The translations under genes were made by a program, and so were the position numbers. The notes under the pieces were generated by a model. The model ran no database searches and was not told the origin of the DNA. It worked only from the letters and a program-made list of their open reading frames with translations. Positions 43,890-58,450 of a DNA stretch of 64,000 nt are shown here, one piece after another. Source of the DNA: Amorphus coralli DSM 19760 (GTDB lineage: Bacteria > Pseudomonadota > Alphaproteobacteria > Rhizobiales > Amorphaceae); NCBI RefSeq assembly GCF_000374525.1, contig NZ_KB894573.1, positions 387,745 to 451,744 on the forward strand, given 5' to 3'. Positions within the stretch are counted from its first letter, which is position 1. Each line of letters opens with the position of its first letter.

Positions 43890-45572
43890 ATGCGCGCAGA
43901 CGAAGTTGGACCCACGATCGCACCGGATCAGCTCGTGGAGCGCGCCCGCGAGGCGGTCTCCGCCGTCGAGGCGCTCGCCGAGCGCGCCCGCGCCAGCCTG
44001 CGCGCCGAACTCGTGGTCGACGGCCGCATCGACGCCGCCCGGCTCGAGGCCGACCAGCACGCCGTGCATGGTTACGCCTGGCTCGCCACCTATGTCGAGG
44101 CGCTGCGCGAGATGGCCGACTACGCCGCCCGGCTCTCCGGCGAAGGCGCGCTGGGCGACACCGAGCTGCTCATCCTGAGCATCGGCTTCGGCGAGTATCT
44201 TTCCCAGGTCTTCGGCGGCATCCCGATGAATCAGGGCGAGATCGTGCGGCTGGCCGATCTCGGCCTCGACGACGACACGGTCGCTCCGGCCCGCACCGAC
44301 GCCGTGCGCTGGTTCCTGGCCGAGGGCAACACCCGCGCCACCCGCGCGGCACTGGCGGAGATCCTCGCGGTCCACGACATCGGCTCGCCGGTGGGCGCGC
44401 TCGGCCTCGACGAGACCATCGAGGCAATGCGGGTGGAGATCCACCGCTTCGCCGAGGCCGAGGTCGCACCGTACGCCCACGAGTGGCACCTGAAAAACGA
44501 CTACATCCCCATGGACGTGGTGGAGAAGATGTCGGAGCTCGGCGTCTTCGGCCTGACCATCCCCGAGGCCTATGGCGGGCTGGAGCTCGGCAAGGAGGCC
44601 ATGTGCGTGGTCTCCGAGGAGCTGTCGCGCGCCTATATCGGCGTCGGCTCGCTGGGCACCCGCTCCGAAATCGCCGCCGAGCTCATCCTCGGCGGCGGCA
44701 CCGAGACCCAGAAGGAAGACTGGCTGCCGAAGATCGCCTCGGGCGAGGTGCTGCCGACGGCCGTCTTCACCGAGCCCAACACCGGCTCCGATCTCGCCTC
44801 GCTGAAGACGCGCGCGGTGAAGGACGGCGACGTCTACCGGGTCAGCGGCAACAAGACGTGGATCACCCATCCCGTCCGCGCCGACCTGATGACGCTCCTG
44901 GTGCGCACCGATCCGTCCGAGAGCGGCTATCGCGGCCTGTCGATGCTGCTGGCCGAAAAGCCGCGCGGCACCGACGCCGATCCGTTCCCGGCGGACGGCA
45001 TGTCTGGCGGCGAGATCGAGGTGCTGGGCTATCGCGGCATGAAGGAATACGAGATCGCCTTCGACGGCTTCGAGGTGGCCGCCGACGCGCTTCTCGGCGG
45101 CGTCGAGGGCCAGGGCTTCAAGCAGCTGATGCAGACATTCGAGGCGGCCCGCATCCAGACCGCCGCCCGCGCCATCGGCACCGCCCAGGCGGCCTTCGAG
45201 TTCGGCCTGCGCTATGCCCGCGAGCGCGTACAGTTCGGCAAGCCTATCTTCGGGTTCCCGCGGGTCTCCGACAAGCTCGTCATGATGGCGGTGGAGATCG
45301 CGCTCGCCCGCCAGCTCACCTATTTCTCCGCCCGAGAGAAGGACTCCGGCCGGCGCTGCGACCTGGAGGCCGGCATGGCCAAGCTGCTCGCCGCCCGCGT
45401 CGCCTGGGCTGCGGCCGACAACGCCGTGCAGATCCACGGCGGCAACGGGTTCGCGCTGGAATACCCGATCTCCCGGGTGCTCTGCGACGCGCGCATCCTC
45501 AACATCTTCGAAGGCGCCGGCGAGATCCAGGCCCAGGTCATCGCGCGGCGGCTGCTGGACGGGAGCAACTGA
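43890..45572 (+). CDS. mcd: Methylsuccinyl-CoA dehydrogenase (acyl-CoA dehydrogenase family)
   Basis: Predicted to oxidise (2S)-methylsuccinyl-CoA to mesaconyl-CoA in the ethylmalonyl-CoA pathway for C2 assimilation. The 560-residue protein is longer than ordinary acyl-CoA dehydrogenases because of an N-terminal domain of about 165 residues (AWLATYVEALREMADYA, FGEYLSQVFGGIPMNQGE) characteristic of Mcd. The dehydrogenase core follows with TEPNTGSD, ARERVQFGKPI and the catalytic Glu541 in NIFEGAGEIQ. ATG 43890 has GGGAGG upstream. It is a single gene; other pathway genes are not in the window, but acs is. The TGA stop overlaps an A repeat. Confidence 0.9.
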   Translation: MRADEVGPTIAPDQLVERAREAVSAVEALAERARASLRAELVVDGRIDAARLEADQHAVHGYAWLATYVEALREMADYAARLSGEGALGDTELLILSIGFGEYLSQVFGGIPMNQGEIVRLADLGLDDDTVAPARTDAVRWFLAEGNTRATRAALAEILAVHDIGSPVGALGLDETIEAMRVEIHRFAEAEVAPYAHEWHLKNDYIPMDVVEKMSELGVFGLTIPEAYGGLELGKEAMCVVSEELSRAYIGVGSLGTRSEIAAELILGGGTETQKEDWLPKIASGEVLPTAVFTEPNTGSDLASLKTRAVKDGDVYRVSGNKTWITHPVRADLMTLLVRTDPSESGYRGLSMLLAEKPRGTDADPFPADGMSGGEIEVLGYRGMKEYEIAFDGFEVAADALLGGVEGQGFKQLMQTFEAARIQTAARAIGTAQAAFEFGLRYARERVQFGKPIFGFPRVSDKLVMMAVEIALARQLTYFSAREKDSGRRCDLEAGMAKLLAARVAWAAADNAVQIHGGNGFALEYPISRVLCDARILNIFEGAGEIQAQVIARRLLDGSN

Positions 45573-45738
45573 GCAATCCCAGGAAAAGTGGGAACCGGTT
45601 TTCCGTCCGGGATTGCGGCAAAAGGAATCCGTCACGCCGAGTGCGCTGGTGCGGGATCTTTTCGCTCACGCGAGTTCACTTCGTTCGCCGCTGCGCGGAC
45701 GCGCCCTGACCGGGCGGCGGACAGTCGTCCGCTGGTGG
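45573..45738 (+). repeat. A-B repeat after mcd
   Basis: A6 (45573-45616) starts within the mcd stop codon (TGAGCAATCCC). A longer B variant (about 45631-45738) follows. Its middle (TTCACTTCGTTCG, then GCGCCCTGACCGGGCGG) matches the B block of copy 1 near 2920-2961, and its end matches the B block near recR. The blocks thus recombine like a mosaic. Confidence 0.65.
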
Positions 45739-45766
45739 GAGTGATGCGGGAAGGCCGTGCCTTTTT

Positions 45767-45807
45767 CTCCGCTCATTCCCGCGAAGGCGGGAATCCAGGG
45801 CCGCAGG
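45767..45807. repeat. Family C palindrome, copy 1
   Basis: CTCCGCTC precedes the stem ATTCCCGC-GAAG-GCGGGAAT (45775-45794), then CCAGGGCCGCAGG. This is a REP-like short palindrome of a kind widespread in proteobacteria. Confidence 0.7.
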
Positions 45808-45825
45808 CCGCAGCCTGTCCCTTTA

Positions 45826-45904
45826 CCCCCTCACGCCGAGTGCGCTGGCGCGCACCGGCTCCGGGTGGGCCGCCTCCGGCCGACGCGCGGTCGCGCGCTG
45901 GTGG
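45826..45904 (+). repeat. Isolated B repeat
   Basis: CCCCTCACGCCGAGTGCGC through CGGTCGCGCGCTGGTGGG matches the B block of the composite repeat without flanking A units. It sits between two family C palindromes in the 679-base gene-free island 45573-46251. Confidence 0.65.
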
Positions 45905-45953
45905 GTGCTGACCGGCAAGGCGGAGATTGTCTCACGCCGACGCCCGCCATTTT

Positions 45954-46034
45954 CTCCGCTCACTCCCGCGAAAGCGGGAGTCCATAGGGCCTATCGGCAG
46001 GCTCAGGCGGAATGATGGGTTAATCTAACACCCG
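45954..46034. repeat. Family C palindrome, long copy
   Basis: The stem ACTCCCGC-GAAA-GCGGGAGT is followed by about 50 bases (GGCCTATCGGCAGGC, GGAATGATGGGTTAATC, AACACCCG) that recur with few changes at 48077-48165. The repeated unit is therefore about 85 bases, longer than the palindrome alone. Confidence 0.7.
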
Positions 46035-46046
46035 TCTCATACTCCT

Positions 46047-46195
46047 CTCCTTCCGGCGAAGGCTGGAACCCAGTTGGGGCAGAAAATCCGGAGAACCCTG
46101 GCGAGAGGATGCGCGCTGCCACTGGCAACGGGCCTCGTCCCCCACACCGCCTGTTGCGACCTCGGCAACTGGGTTCCAGCCTTCGCTGGAAGGAG
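46047..46195. mobile_element. 149-base MITE-like element with 30-base inverted ends
   Basis: The arms 46047-46076 and 46166-46195 are inverted copies with 29 of 30 bases matching (one G/A difference). They enclose 89 unique bases with no open reading frame. Each arm carries a small inner dyad (CTTCC...GAAGG). Long, nearly perfect terminal inverted repeats on a short non-coding core suggest a non-autonomous insertion or a strong two-armed RNA structure. No target-site duplication is obvious. Confidence 0.5.
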
Positions 46196-46231
46196 CGGGT
46201 GGGGAGAGGTCGGGAGAAAACCGGCGCGTCG

Positions 46232-46269
46232 CTATCCCTTCTCGGCCATTCCTAGCCCTTCTCCGCCAT
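46232..46269 (-). repeat. Tandem duplication of the hxlR 3' end
   Basis: On the minus strand, the last codons ATG GCG GAG AAG GGC TAG (46269-46252) are repeated two bases later as ATG GCC GAG AAG GGA TAG (46249-46232). Both encode MAEKG and a stop; the copies differ at two third-codon positions. Confidence 0.6.
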
Positions 46270-46743
46270 CGCGGTCTCATAGGCCGCCTGCAGCTCGACG
46301 AACACCGACCGCTCCGGCGGCGGCGCGGCGAGATGCAGATGGCGCAGCTCGTCCATGAACGCCTCCCAGAGGGGCGGCCCGCCGTCCTCCAGGAGCCCGG
46401 CGCGCACCGACAGCTCCCGGCTCGGCCGGGTGTGGCGGCGGCCCCAGGCGCCCATCTGGGCGAGCAGCGGCACCAGCTCGATCGAGGCCTCGGTGAGGCT
46501 GTAGATCGCCTTCTGCCGGTGGGCCGGGTCCGGCTCGCGGCTCAGGAGCCCCGCCGCCGTCAGCCGCTTCAGGCGGTCGGCGAGGATGTTGGAGGCGATG
46601 CCCTCCTCGCTGGAAGACAACAGCGCGCCGTAGCTGCGCCGGTTGCCGAACATCACGTCGCGGATGACGATCAGGCTCCAGCGGTCGCCGAGCTGTTCCA
46701 GGGTCAGGTTGATCGGGCACCCCGATCGGCCGTGCTGCGCCAT
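46252..46743 (-). CDS. HxlR-family transcriptional regulator
   Basis: A winged-helix regulator of 163 residues. The HxlR hallmark is present: Cys9 in CPI near the N-terminus, then the GDRWSLIVIRD helix at about 19-29. The recognition region is SNILADRLKRLTAAGLL at about 51-67 and the wing PDPAHRQKAIYSLTE near 71-85. A C-terminal extension of about 50 residues is longer than usual. ATG 46743 begins MAQHGRSGCPI; an upstream start adds 12 residues. It diverges from a GST gene, with two shared operator-like dyads between, so it probably controls both. Confidence 0.9.
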   Translation of the reverse strand: MAQHGRSGCPINLTLEQLGDRWSLIVIRDVMFGNRRSYGALLSSSEEGIASNILADRLKRLTAAGLLSREPDPAHRQKAIYSLTEASIELVPLLAQMGAWGRRHTRPSRELSVRAGLLEDGGPPLWEAFMDELRHLHLAAPPPERSVFVELQAAYETAMAEKG

Positions 46744-46762
46744 GCGACTCGCTCCAGTCCCT

Positions 46763-46820
46763 CCACTTGCAATATGCAAGCAGATGGGCTACCCATCAAC
46801 CACTTGCAATAAACAAGTGG
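46763..46820. promoter_or_regulatory. Paired operator-like dyads between hxlR and gst
   Basis: CCACTTGCAATA occurs at 46763-46774 and again at 46800-46811, 37 bases apart. The first lies in the palindrome CTTGCA-ATA-TGCAAG (46766-46780), the second in CCACTTG-N7-CAAGTGG (46800-46820). Their place in a short divergent promoter region fits binding by the HxlR protein and autoregulation. Confidence 0.55.
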
Positions 46821-46839
46821 ATTTGAGGGAAGGACCGCC

Positions 46840-47499
46840 ATGTCGCTCGCGCTCTACGGACACCCGTTTTCCTCCTACACCCAGAAGGTCCTGATCGCGC
46901 TCTACGAGACCGACACGCCCTTCGACTTCCACTGCCTGGAGCCGGATCAGACGGAAAACATGGCCGAATGGCTGCGCCGCTGGCCGCTGCAGCGCTTCCC
47001 GCTGCTCGTCGACGACGGCCGCACGGTGGTGGAATCCTCCATCATCATCGAGCACCTGCAGCTCGCCCATCCGGGCCCCGTCCGCCTGTTGCCCGAAGAC
47101 CCGGCGGCGGCGCTCGACGTGCGGTTCATGGACCGCTTCTTCGACTATCACGTGATGGACGCCATGCAGGTCGCGGTGGACGCCGCGCTGAACCGGGCGC
47201 CGGTCTCCAAGGACCGGGGCCTCGAGATCGCCGCCGAGAAGCTGGAGCGGGCCTATGGCTGGCTGGAAGGCGCGCTCGCCGGGCGCACCTGGGCCGCGGG
47301 CGAGGACTTCACCATGGCCGACTGCGCCGCCGCGCCCTCCCTCTTCTACGCCGACTGGACCCACCCGATCCCGGAGACCTGTCCGACGCTGCGCGCCTAC
47401 CGGGCGCGGCTCCTGGCGAGACCCTCGATGGTCCGCTGCGTCGACGGCGGCCGGCCGTTCCGCCACTATTTCCCCCTCGGCGCGCCCGACCGCGACTGA
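46840..47499 (+). CDS. Glutathione S-transferase family protein
   Basis: A 219-residue GST. The thioredoxin-like N-domain (about 1-80) includes GHPFSSYTQKVLIALYE and FPLLVDDGRTVVESSIIIEHL, the glutathione-binding ESS motif. The helical C-domain carries GRTWAAGEDFTMADCAAAPSLFY-type sequence near 146-167. The likely role is detoxification; the true substrate is unknown. ATG 46840 follows GAGGGAAGGA. It is probably controlled by the divergent HxlR regulator and co-transcribed with the reductase gene 21 bases on. Confidence 0.9.
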   Translation: MSLALYGHPFSSYTQKVLIALYETDTPFDFHCLEPDQTENMAEWLRRWPLQRFPLLVDDGRTVVESSIIIEHLQLAHPGPVRLLPEDPAAALDVRFMDRFFDYHVMDAMQVAVDAALNRAPVSKDRGLEIAAEKLERAYGWLEGALAGRTWAAGEDFTMADCAAAPSLFYADWTHPIPETCPTLRAYRARLLARPSMVRCVDGGRPFRHYFPLGAPDRD

Positions 47500-47520
47500 G
47501 CCGCCAGAAAGGCCCCCGCG

Positions 47521-48069
47521 ATGCGCCCCCTGCGCTATTCCCTCAACGTGACCCTCGACGGCTGCTGCGATCACAACGCCGTCCCGGCCGACGAAAGCCT
47601 GCACCGCCATGCGGCCTCGACCCTTGAGCGGGCCGACGCACTGCTGCTCGGGCGGGTGACCTACCGGATGATGGAGGAGGCGTTCCGGCAGCCGGGACCC
47701 TCCGACGCGAGAATGAGCGAAACGGACCCCTTCCCCGGGATTATCGACGCGGCGAAGAAGTACGTTGTCTCGACCACGCTGGAGCGGGTCGACTGGAACG
47801 CCGAGCTGCTGCGCGGGGATCTGGGGAGCGCGGTGCAGGCGCTGAAGGACATGCCCGGCAAGGGGCTGCTGGTCGGCGGCGTGACGCTGCCGCTCGCCCT
47901 GGCGGAGCTGGGGCTGATCGACGAGTACGAGTTCGTCGCCCATCCCCGGGTCGCGGGCCACGGGCCTGCGGCGCTCGCCGGCCTGTCGAAGCCCCTGGAC
48001 CTCAGGCTCGTGGAGCGGATCGAGCTCAGCTCCGGCGCGGTGGCGCTGCGCTACGAGCCCAGGAGCTAG
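47521..48069 (+). CDS. Dihydrofolate reductase/RibD C-terminal domain protein
   Basis: A 182-residue protein of the RibD C-terminal/dihydrofolate reductase-like family. LRYSLNVTLDGCCDH opens it, DALLLGRVTYRMMEE lies near 39-53, KKYVVSTTL near 79-87 and LLVGGVTLPLALAELGLIDEY near 115-135. The fold binds NADPH; the substrate of these stand-alone proteins is unknown, and they are not the true FolA. It is downstream of gst and probably shares its HxlR control. Confidence 0.85.
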   Translation: MRPLRYSLNVTLDGCCDHNAVPADESLHRHAASTLERADALLLGRVTYRMMEEAFRQPGPSDARMSETDPFPGIIDAAKKYVVSTTLERVDWNAELLRGDLGSAVQALKDMPGKGLLVGGVTLPLALAELGLIDEYEFVAHPRVAGHGPAALAGLSKPLDLRLVERIELSSGAVALRYEPRS

Positions 48070-48076
48070 CCCCCAT

Positions 48077-48262
48077 CCTCCGCTAACTCCCGTGAAAGCG
48101 GGAGTCCATGCGGCCTGTCGGCAGGCGCCGAACGGAATGCTGGGTTACTCCAACACCCGCACAATCCTCCGCTCATTCCGACGGAAGTCGGAATCCAGGG
48201 CCGCAGGTCACAGCTTCGGAGTTCGGGCGCCCTGGACCCCGGCTTTCGCCGGGGTGAGCGGA
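48077..48262. repeat. Family C palindrome cluster downstream of the reductase gene
   Basis: Three palindromes in a row: ACTCCCGT-GAAA-GCGGGAGT with the 50-base tail shared with 45954-46034; ATTCCGAC-GGAA-GTCGGAAT (48175-48194); and CCCCGG-CTTTCG-CCGGGG (48237-48254). In the second the stem sequence differs from copy 1 but both arms changed together, so pairing is kept. They fill the gap between the reductase gene and the convergent gltD. Confidence 0.7.
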
Positions 48263-48292
48263 TTTCGGGGCTGAGGTGGGAGAAAATCACCC

Positions 48293-49717
48293 CTACCTGG
48301 GCAGCGTCGACGCCCCCGTCAGGTAGATGTCGATGGCCCGCGCCGCCTGGCGGCCTTCCTTGATCGCCCAGACCACCAGCGACTGGCCGCGGCGCACGTC
48401 GCCGGCGGCGAACACCTTCTTGACGTTGGTCTGGTAGCCCTCGGTGTCAGCCGCCACGTTGCCGCGCCGGTCGCGCTCGAGCGTCGACAGCTCGTCCAGG
48501 TAGGTGCCCTGCTTGGGGCCGGAGAAGCCGATGGCGATGAGCACCAGGTCGGCCTTCAGCAGGAACTCGGTGCCCTCGATGGGCCGGCGCTTCTCGTCGA
48601 CACGGGCGCACTGGACATGGGTCGCGCGGCCGTTCTTGCCGACGATGCCGAGCGTCGCCGCGGCGAACTCGCGTTCCGCGCCTTCCGCCTGGCTGGACGA
48701 GGTGCGGAACTTGGTCGGCCAGTAGGGCCAGACCGTCAGCTTGTCCTCCTTCAGCGGCGGCATCGGGCGGATGTCGAGCTGGGTGACGGTGAGCGCGCCC
48801 TGGCGGAACGACGTGCCGATGCAGTCGGACGCCGTATCGCCGCCGCCGATGACCACCACGTGCTTGCCGCCGGCGAGGATCGGCTCCTCGTCGAAGGTCT
48901 CGCCGCCGACGCGGCGGTTCTGCTGCACCAGGAACGGCATGGCGTAGTGGACGCCGGTCAGGTCCATGCCCGGCAGGCCCGGGTCGCGCGGATGCTCGGC
49001 GCCGGCCGCGATCAGCACCGCGTCATGCCCGTCGATGAGCTCCTGCATGGTCGCGTTCACGCCGATGTCGACGCCGTAGTGGAAGGTCACGCCTTCCGCC
49101 TCCATCTGGCGGACGCGCCGCTCGATGTGGTGCTTCTCCATCTTGAAGTCGGGAATGCCGTAGCGCAGCAGGCCGCCGGCCTTGGGCTCACGCTCGTAGA
49201 CGTGGACGGAGTGGCCGACCCGGGCGAGCTGCTGTGCCGCCGCCATGCCGGCCGACCCGGCGCCGATCACGGCCACGGTCTTGCCGGTCTGGAAGTTGGC
49301 CGGCTGCGGCCGCACCCAGCCATTGTCCCAGGCCTTGTCCGCGATGGCCTGCTCGATGGTCTTGATGGAGACCGGCACGTCCTCGAGGTTCAGCGTGCAG
49401 GCTTCCTCGCACGGCGCCGGGCAGACGCGGCCGGTGAACTCGGGGAAGTTGTTGGTGGAGTGCAGGTCGTAGGCCGCGCCCTGCCAGTCGTCGGAATAGA
49501 CCAAGTCGTTCCAGTCCGGGATCTGGTTGTCCACCGGGCAGCCCTGCGGCCCGTGGCAGTAGGGAATGCCGCAATCCATGCAGCGGGCGGCCTGGCGCTG
49601 CACCTCCTGCTCGGACAGGGGCAGCGTGAACTCGCGAAAATGGCGCACCCGGTCGGATGCCGGCTGGTACTTCTGGTCCTGCCGGTCGATCTCAAGAAAA
49701 CCCGTCACCTTGCCCAT
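48293..49717 (-). CDS. gltD: Glutamate synthase (NADPH) small subunit
   Basis: The flavoprotein that feeds electrons from NADPH to the large subunit in ammonia assimilation. The 474-residue product has an N-terminal ferredoxin-like domain with two cysteine sets ([10 protein letters not shown]...GCP and CPAPCEEAC). It has an FAD motif ([12 protein letters not shown]) near residue 150 and an NADPH motif ([11 protein letters not shown]) near 290. The ATG at 49717 gives the usual start MGKVTGFLE. It follows gltB on the same strand after 216 bases, a wide gap for a gltBD unit. Confidence 0.95.
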   Translation of the reverse strand: MGKVTGFLEIDRQDQKYQPASDRVRHFREFTLPLSEQEVQRQAARCMDCGIPYCHGPQGCPVDNQIPDWNDLVYSDDWQGAAYDLHSTNNFPEFTGRVCPAPCEEACTLNLEDVPVSIKTIEQAIADKAWDNGWVRPQPANFQTGKTVAVIGAGSAGMAAAQQLARVGHSVHVYEREPKAGGLLRYGIPDFKMEKHHIERRVRQMEAEGVTFHYGVDIGVNATMQELIDGHDAVLIAAGAEHPRDPGLPGMDLTGVHYAMPFLVQQNRRVGGETFDEEPILAGGKHVVVIGGGDTASDCIGTSFRQGALTVTQLDIRPMPPLKEDKLTVWPYWPTKFRTSSSQAEGAEREFAAATLGIVGKNGRATHVQCARVDEKRRPIEGTEFLLKADLVLIAIGFSGPKQGTYLDELSTLERDRRGNVAADTEGYQTNVKKVFAAGDVRRGQSLVVWAIKEGRQAARAIDIYLTGASTLPR

Positions 49718-49933
49718 TCGGCCAATCCTGCCTTGACGTCGTCGTTGTCTCGTCTGCGCCACGCATCGCGCGCGCCCGGTGTCCGCCGCGGGTCCCCACG
49801 GCGGCCGGTCCGTCCCCTGTCCCCAGCCTGATAAAGGCGTTTCAGAGAAGGGTCGAGCCGGCGGTCTCCGTGCGGTCCGGTTTTCGGCCGCGTCCGGTGT
49901 CCGCCTTCCATGCCCGCGCGGGCGTCACCGCGC

Positions 49934-54649
<4,716 letters not shown>

Positions 54650-55451
54650 CGTCCGCATGCCTCGTCTGGAGCCCGTTTCCCCGGCCTTGCGGCCGATGGC
54701 ACCGGGTTCGCGTTCAACCACTTGAAGCGGCGTGCCGGCGGCGTGCCGGCCCGTGCTCCGGGGTCGGCAATCGGCGGAGCCTGGGCTCCGGACGACGACC
54801 GACCGATCTCGACTGTCTGGAGCAGCGCGCCGTCGGACGGCCCTGTGCTCCGGCGCGTCGGCTGTGCGGGCGGAGATCCGCCCGGTCGCTCGACGCTGAA
54901 ACGCGCATGGATCCCGGGGGCGTTCGGTCCGGGCCTCCCCCCGGCATGCTGAGCCCCCGTCCGGCGTTATCCCGGCAGACTTCGGCCGATCGGGTCGCAT
55001 CTCCGCTCGGGAGATTGCGGCTCGATCGATCGGTCGATCGCTGCCGGAAACGCCGCGCAGTTCTTGTGGCCGTTCTCCGGGTGCGCCTGCGCTGCGCCCC
55101 GTCCGGCGATCGGCTTATACCGTCCGCAGGCCGTGGTCGCCATCATCCAACCGGACGCCCTGGATTTCCAGCCCCAACGCTCCGTTCCGGTCGATTTATG
55201 ACAGCAATCCTGTCCTAATCTCTTGCCAGAAATTGCCAGAAGAACGCCGTTTTCGCAAGATGTGTGCTGACAGCGGGTGCCCGCCCCCCTCGAAAGCCCC
55301 GGATTTCCTGGAATTCCTCCAGTCACGCGCGCCATGACGCGACCCTGTGGCGCGGGCAACCGTGCCGTGTAGACGCGACCGGGGTCCGTTCGCATAATGC
55401 GCCGCAAGTCGATGCCGGGCCGAACCTGGCCCGCCGAGAGGGAGGACACGC
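54650..55451. other. Long gene-free divergent region between gltB and acs
   Basis: 802 bases with no convincing gene. The few reading frames on either strand lack ribosome binding sites and family features. The acs-proximal 270 bases are less GC-rich and contain a tandem repeat at 55223-55241. A stretch of GATC/CGAT-rich sequence lies near 55020-55040. The size suggests complex control of both units or the remains of a lost gene. Confidence 0.6.
55223..55241. promoter_or_regulatory. Tandem TTGCCAGAA repeat upstream of acs
   Basis: TTGCCAGAA occurs at 55223-55231 and again at 55233-55241, exactly ten bases apart, about one helical turn. The place, about 210 bases before the acs start, suits an activator site. 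I cannot name the protein. Confidence 0.35.
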
Positions 55452-57398
<1,947 letters not shown>

Positions 57399-57427
57399 CC
57401 GCCCTCTGCACCCGCGAAACGCAAAGG

Positions 57428-57460
57428 AGGCCGGGCGGCACGCTGCCGGGCCTTCTCTTT
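57428..57460 (+). terminator. Terminator after acs
   Basis: AGGCC/GGCCT and CGGCA/TGCCG form a two-part stem with a three-base bulge and a CGC loop, followed by TTCTCTTT. It lies 30 bases past the acs stop. Confidence 0.5.
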
Positions 57461-57556
57461 GGGAGTGTTGTTGACCGAGCCGCAACACGGGAGGCATGTG
57501 CGCTCAGAGTCCCGCATCCGAGCATGCTGCCCCGCCGCACACCTGAGAGCGACGTG

Positions 57557-58393
57557 ATGATCGTCGAAACACGAAACATTCGTATTGCGTCGCAGACGTT
57601 CGGAGCGGCGAGCGATCCGGCCCTGCTCCTGATCATGGGCGCGACCGCCTCGATGCTGGGCTGGCCGGACGCGTTCTGCTCGGCCCTGGCGGACCGCGGG
57701 TTGTTCGTCATCCGCTTCGATCACCGCGACACCGGGCAATCCACGACCGTGCCGCCCGGCCAGTCGACCTATGCGGTTGAAGACCTGGCCGCCGATGTCA
57801 TCGGCATCCTGGACGCCTACCAGGTCAAGACGGCCCATCTTCTCGGAATGTCGCTAGGCGGCCTTGTCGCGCAGATGGTGGCTTTGGACCATTCGGACCG
57901 CGTCCGGACCCTCACGCTCGTCGCCTCCGAACCCCTCGGTTGGGACGGATCGCCACTGCCGCGGATATCAGAGGATTTCCTCGCGCACTTCTCTGGTCTG
58001 AGCACGCTCGATTGGTCGGACGATGCCGCGGTGGCGGAATTCCTGCTGGGCAGTGAAAGGCTCTGCGCCGGCTCCGGTCAGGGCTTCGACGAACAGCAAT
58101 TGCGGGCCCGGATCACGCAGGTCCTCGCGCGCACGGACAGCCCGGCAAGCATGTTCAACCACGCGTCCCTCGAGCTGCGCGCGGACTGGACCGGCCGTTT
58201 CCGGGACCTGTCGGTGCCTGTTCTTGTCCTTCACGGCGAGGAAGATCCGATCATCCCGGTCGAAAACGGCAGGGCCATCGCCTCGGCCATCGACGGGTCG
58301 GGGCTGATCGTGATGCCGGGTGTGGGACACGAACTCCCTGCGTCGCGCATACCCGTCATGGCAGACGCCATCGCGGCTCATCTGCTGAACTGA
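57557..58393 (+). CDS. Alpha/beta hydrolase
   Basis: A 278-residue alpha/beta-hydrolase-fold enzyme. The nucleophile Ser lies in GMSLGG near residue 99, the acid is probably Asp in GEEDPIIP near 232, and His in GVGHELP near 258. FDHRDTGQST near 55-64 supplies the conserved HR pair after strand 4. It resembles aclacinomycin methylesterase RdmC-like proteins; the substrate is unknown. ATG 57557 is preferred; an upstream start at 57524 adds 11 residues. Codon use looks slightly less GC-biased than its neighbours. It stands alone between acs and yciB. Confidence 0.85.
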   Translation: MIVETRNIRIASQTFGAASDPALLLIMGATASMLGWPDAFCSALADRGLFVIRFDHRDTGQSTTVPPGQSTYAVEDLAADVIGILDAYQVKTAHLLGMSLGGLVAQMVALDHSDRVRTLTLVASEPLGWDGSPLPRISEDFLAHFSGLSTLDWSDDAAVAEFLLGSERLCAGSGQGFDEQQLRARITQVLARTDSPASMFNHASLELRADWTGRFRDLSVPVLVLHGEEDPIIPVENGRAIASAIDGSGLIVMPGVGHELPASRIPVMADAIAAHLLN

Positions 58394-58450
58394 TGCCGGC
58401 AGGCGAGCCTACTTGTCGGCCGGAGCCGATGGCGCCCGCCAACGCAGGAC

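Noticed and set aside
45573-46251. Repeat cluster considered as a CRISPR array
   Set aside because: Repeats belong to different families, spacing is irregular, spacers of uniform length are absent, and no cas gene is near.
54967-55449. 160-codon frame in the gltB-acs gap
   Set aside because: No ribosome binding site, no recognisable domain, and it would cover the acs promoter region on the opposite strand.
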